From: an uncultured Bacteroidales bacterium
GTDB lineage: Bacteria > Bacteroidota > Bacteroidia > Bacteroidales > FEN-979
Direction of reading: 5' to 3'
DNA length: 14,118 nt
Assembly: GCA_903928285.1 (NCBI GenBank)
Contig: CAIYQH010000574.1
Coordinates: 1-14,118 of the forward strand
Position numbers and translations under genes: made by a program. Each line of letters opens with the position of its first letter. Positions within the stretch are counted from its first letter, which is position 1. The notes beneath the pieces were generated by a model. That model searched no databases. It saw only the letters and a list, made by a program, of their open reading frames with translations, and was not told where the DNA came from. This document shows positions 14,029 through 14,118 of the stretch, one piece after another.

Positions 14029-14118
14029 CACTACCAACCATCTCGGACACACCACCGGAACCGTTAACCATTCAAACAGCTTTATTCAGTTTGAAGGGAA
14101 TTCGCAATATTTTCAAAG
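14022..14118 (+). CDS. Start of a gene coupled to the integrase, cut by the window end
   Basis: ATG at 14022 overlaps the integrase gene by 7 bases and the frame stays open for 32 codons to the window end. The peptide begins MVTLPTISDTPPEP and continues with a helix-like ALFSLKGIRNIF stretch. The overlap and the AAGGAGG in front suggest translational coupling with the integrase. Genes in this position on such elements often encode small DNA-binding or excision proteins, but too little is visible to assign one. Confidence 0.5.
   Translation, partial: MVTLPTISDTPPEPLTIQTALFSLKGIRNIFK

Larger units (their letters stand above)
11387..14118 (+). mobile_element. Putative integrative/mobile-element region, right end outside window
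   Basis: From about 11387, where a truncated secreted-protein gene loses its family resemblance, the region holds a TnpV-like gene, a clamp-like protein, a tyrosine recombinase and a coupled downstream ORF. The recombinase part is visibly AT-richer than the host genes to the left. The left boundary is an inference from the broken gene. No target duplication or att pair could be identified because the right end is not included. It may be more than one element. Confidence 0.4.

Overview
The window looks like a fragment of a Bacteroidota genome, most likely a metagenomic contig. The evidence is four-fold: a secreted protein ending in a type IX secretion (T9SS) sorting tail, a DUF7948 / SBBP-propeller / FISUMP cell-surface protein, a small PID-CTERM-like protein, and several exact TAnnTTTG promoter boxes with no Shine-Dalgarno in front of most starts. 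All convincing genes are on the + strand. The first 47 bases are not genomic: positions 15-47 match the Illumina TruSeq read-1 adapter exactly, so the real sequence begins near base 48.

Layout. Positions 50-166 hold the possible tail of a cut-off gene. A long beta-rich secreted adhesin-like protein with a T9SS C-terminal tail (228-4511) is followed 18 bases later by an 85-residue secreted, C-terminally anchored protein (4530-4787). A 547-base gap carries copy 1 of a structured dispersed repeat and a possible 52-codon ORF. Then comes a 1525-residue surface protein (5335-9912): N-terminal DUF7948, a seven-blade SBBP propeller, PKD-like domains, three exact 270-base tandem Ig-like units and a C-terminal FISUMP domain. 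A stand-alone AAA/DUF4143 ATPase (9998-11131) closes the host-like part.

From about 11.4 kb the sequence changes character. A secreted-protein gene starting at 11161 breaks off after about 75 recognisable residues. It is followed by a TnpV-like gene (11531-11842), a 176-residue protein that reads like a single sliding-clamp domain (11852-12382), copy 2 of the structured repeat, and a complete tyrosine recombinase (12718-14028) with a translationally coupled ORF running off the end. This right part looks AT-richer and appears to be the left end of an integrative element or a mosaic of mobile-element pieces.

The most interesting signal is the repeat at 4822-4942 and 12414-12542. Both copies start 31-35 bases after a stop codon, they share a 34-base identical core, and their first stem-loop differs at two positions that both preserve pairing. 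Other points worth a look are the single-domain clamp-like protein, a 7-base tandem repeat inside the FISUMP coding region that could cause frameshifting, and a perfect inverted repeat over the integrase promoter.
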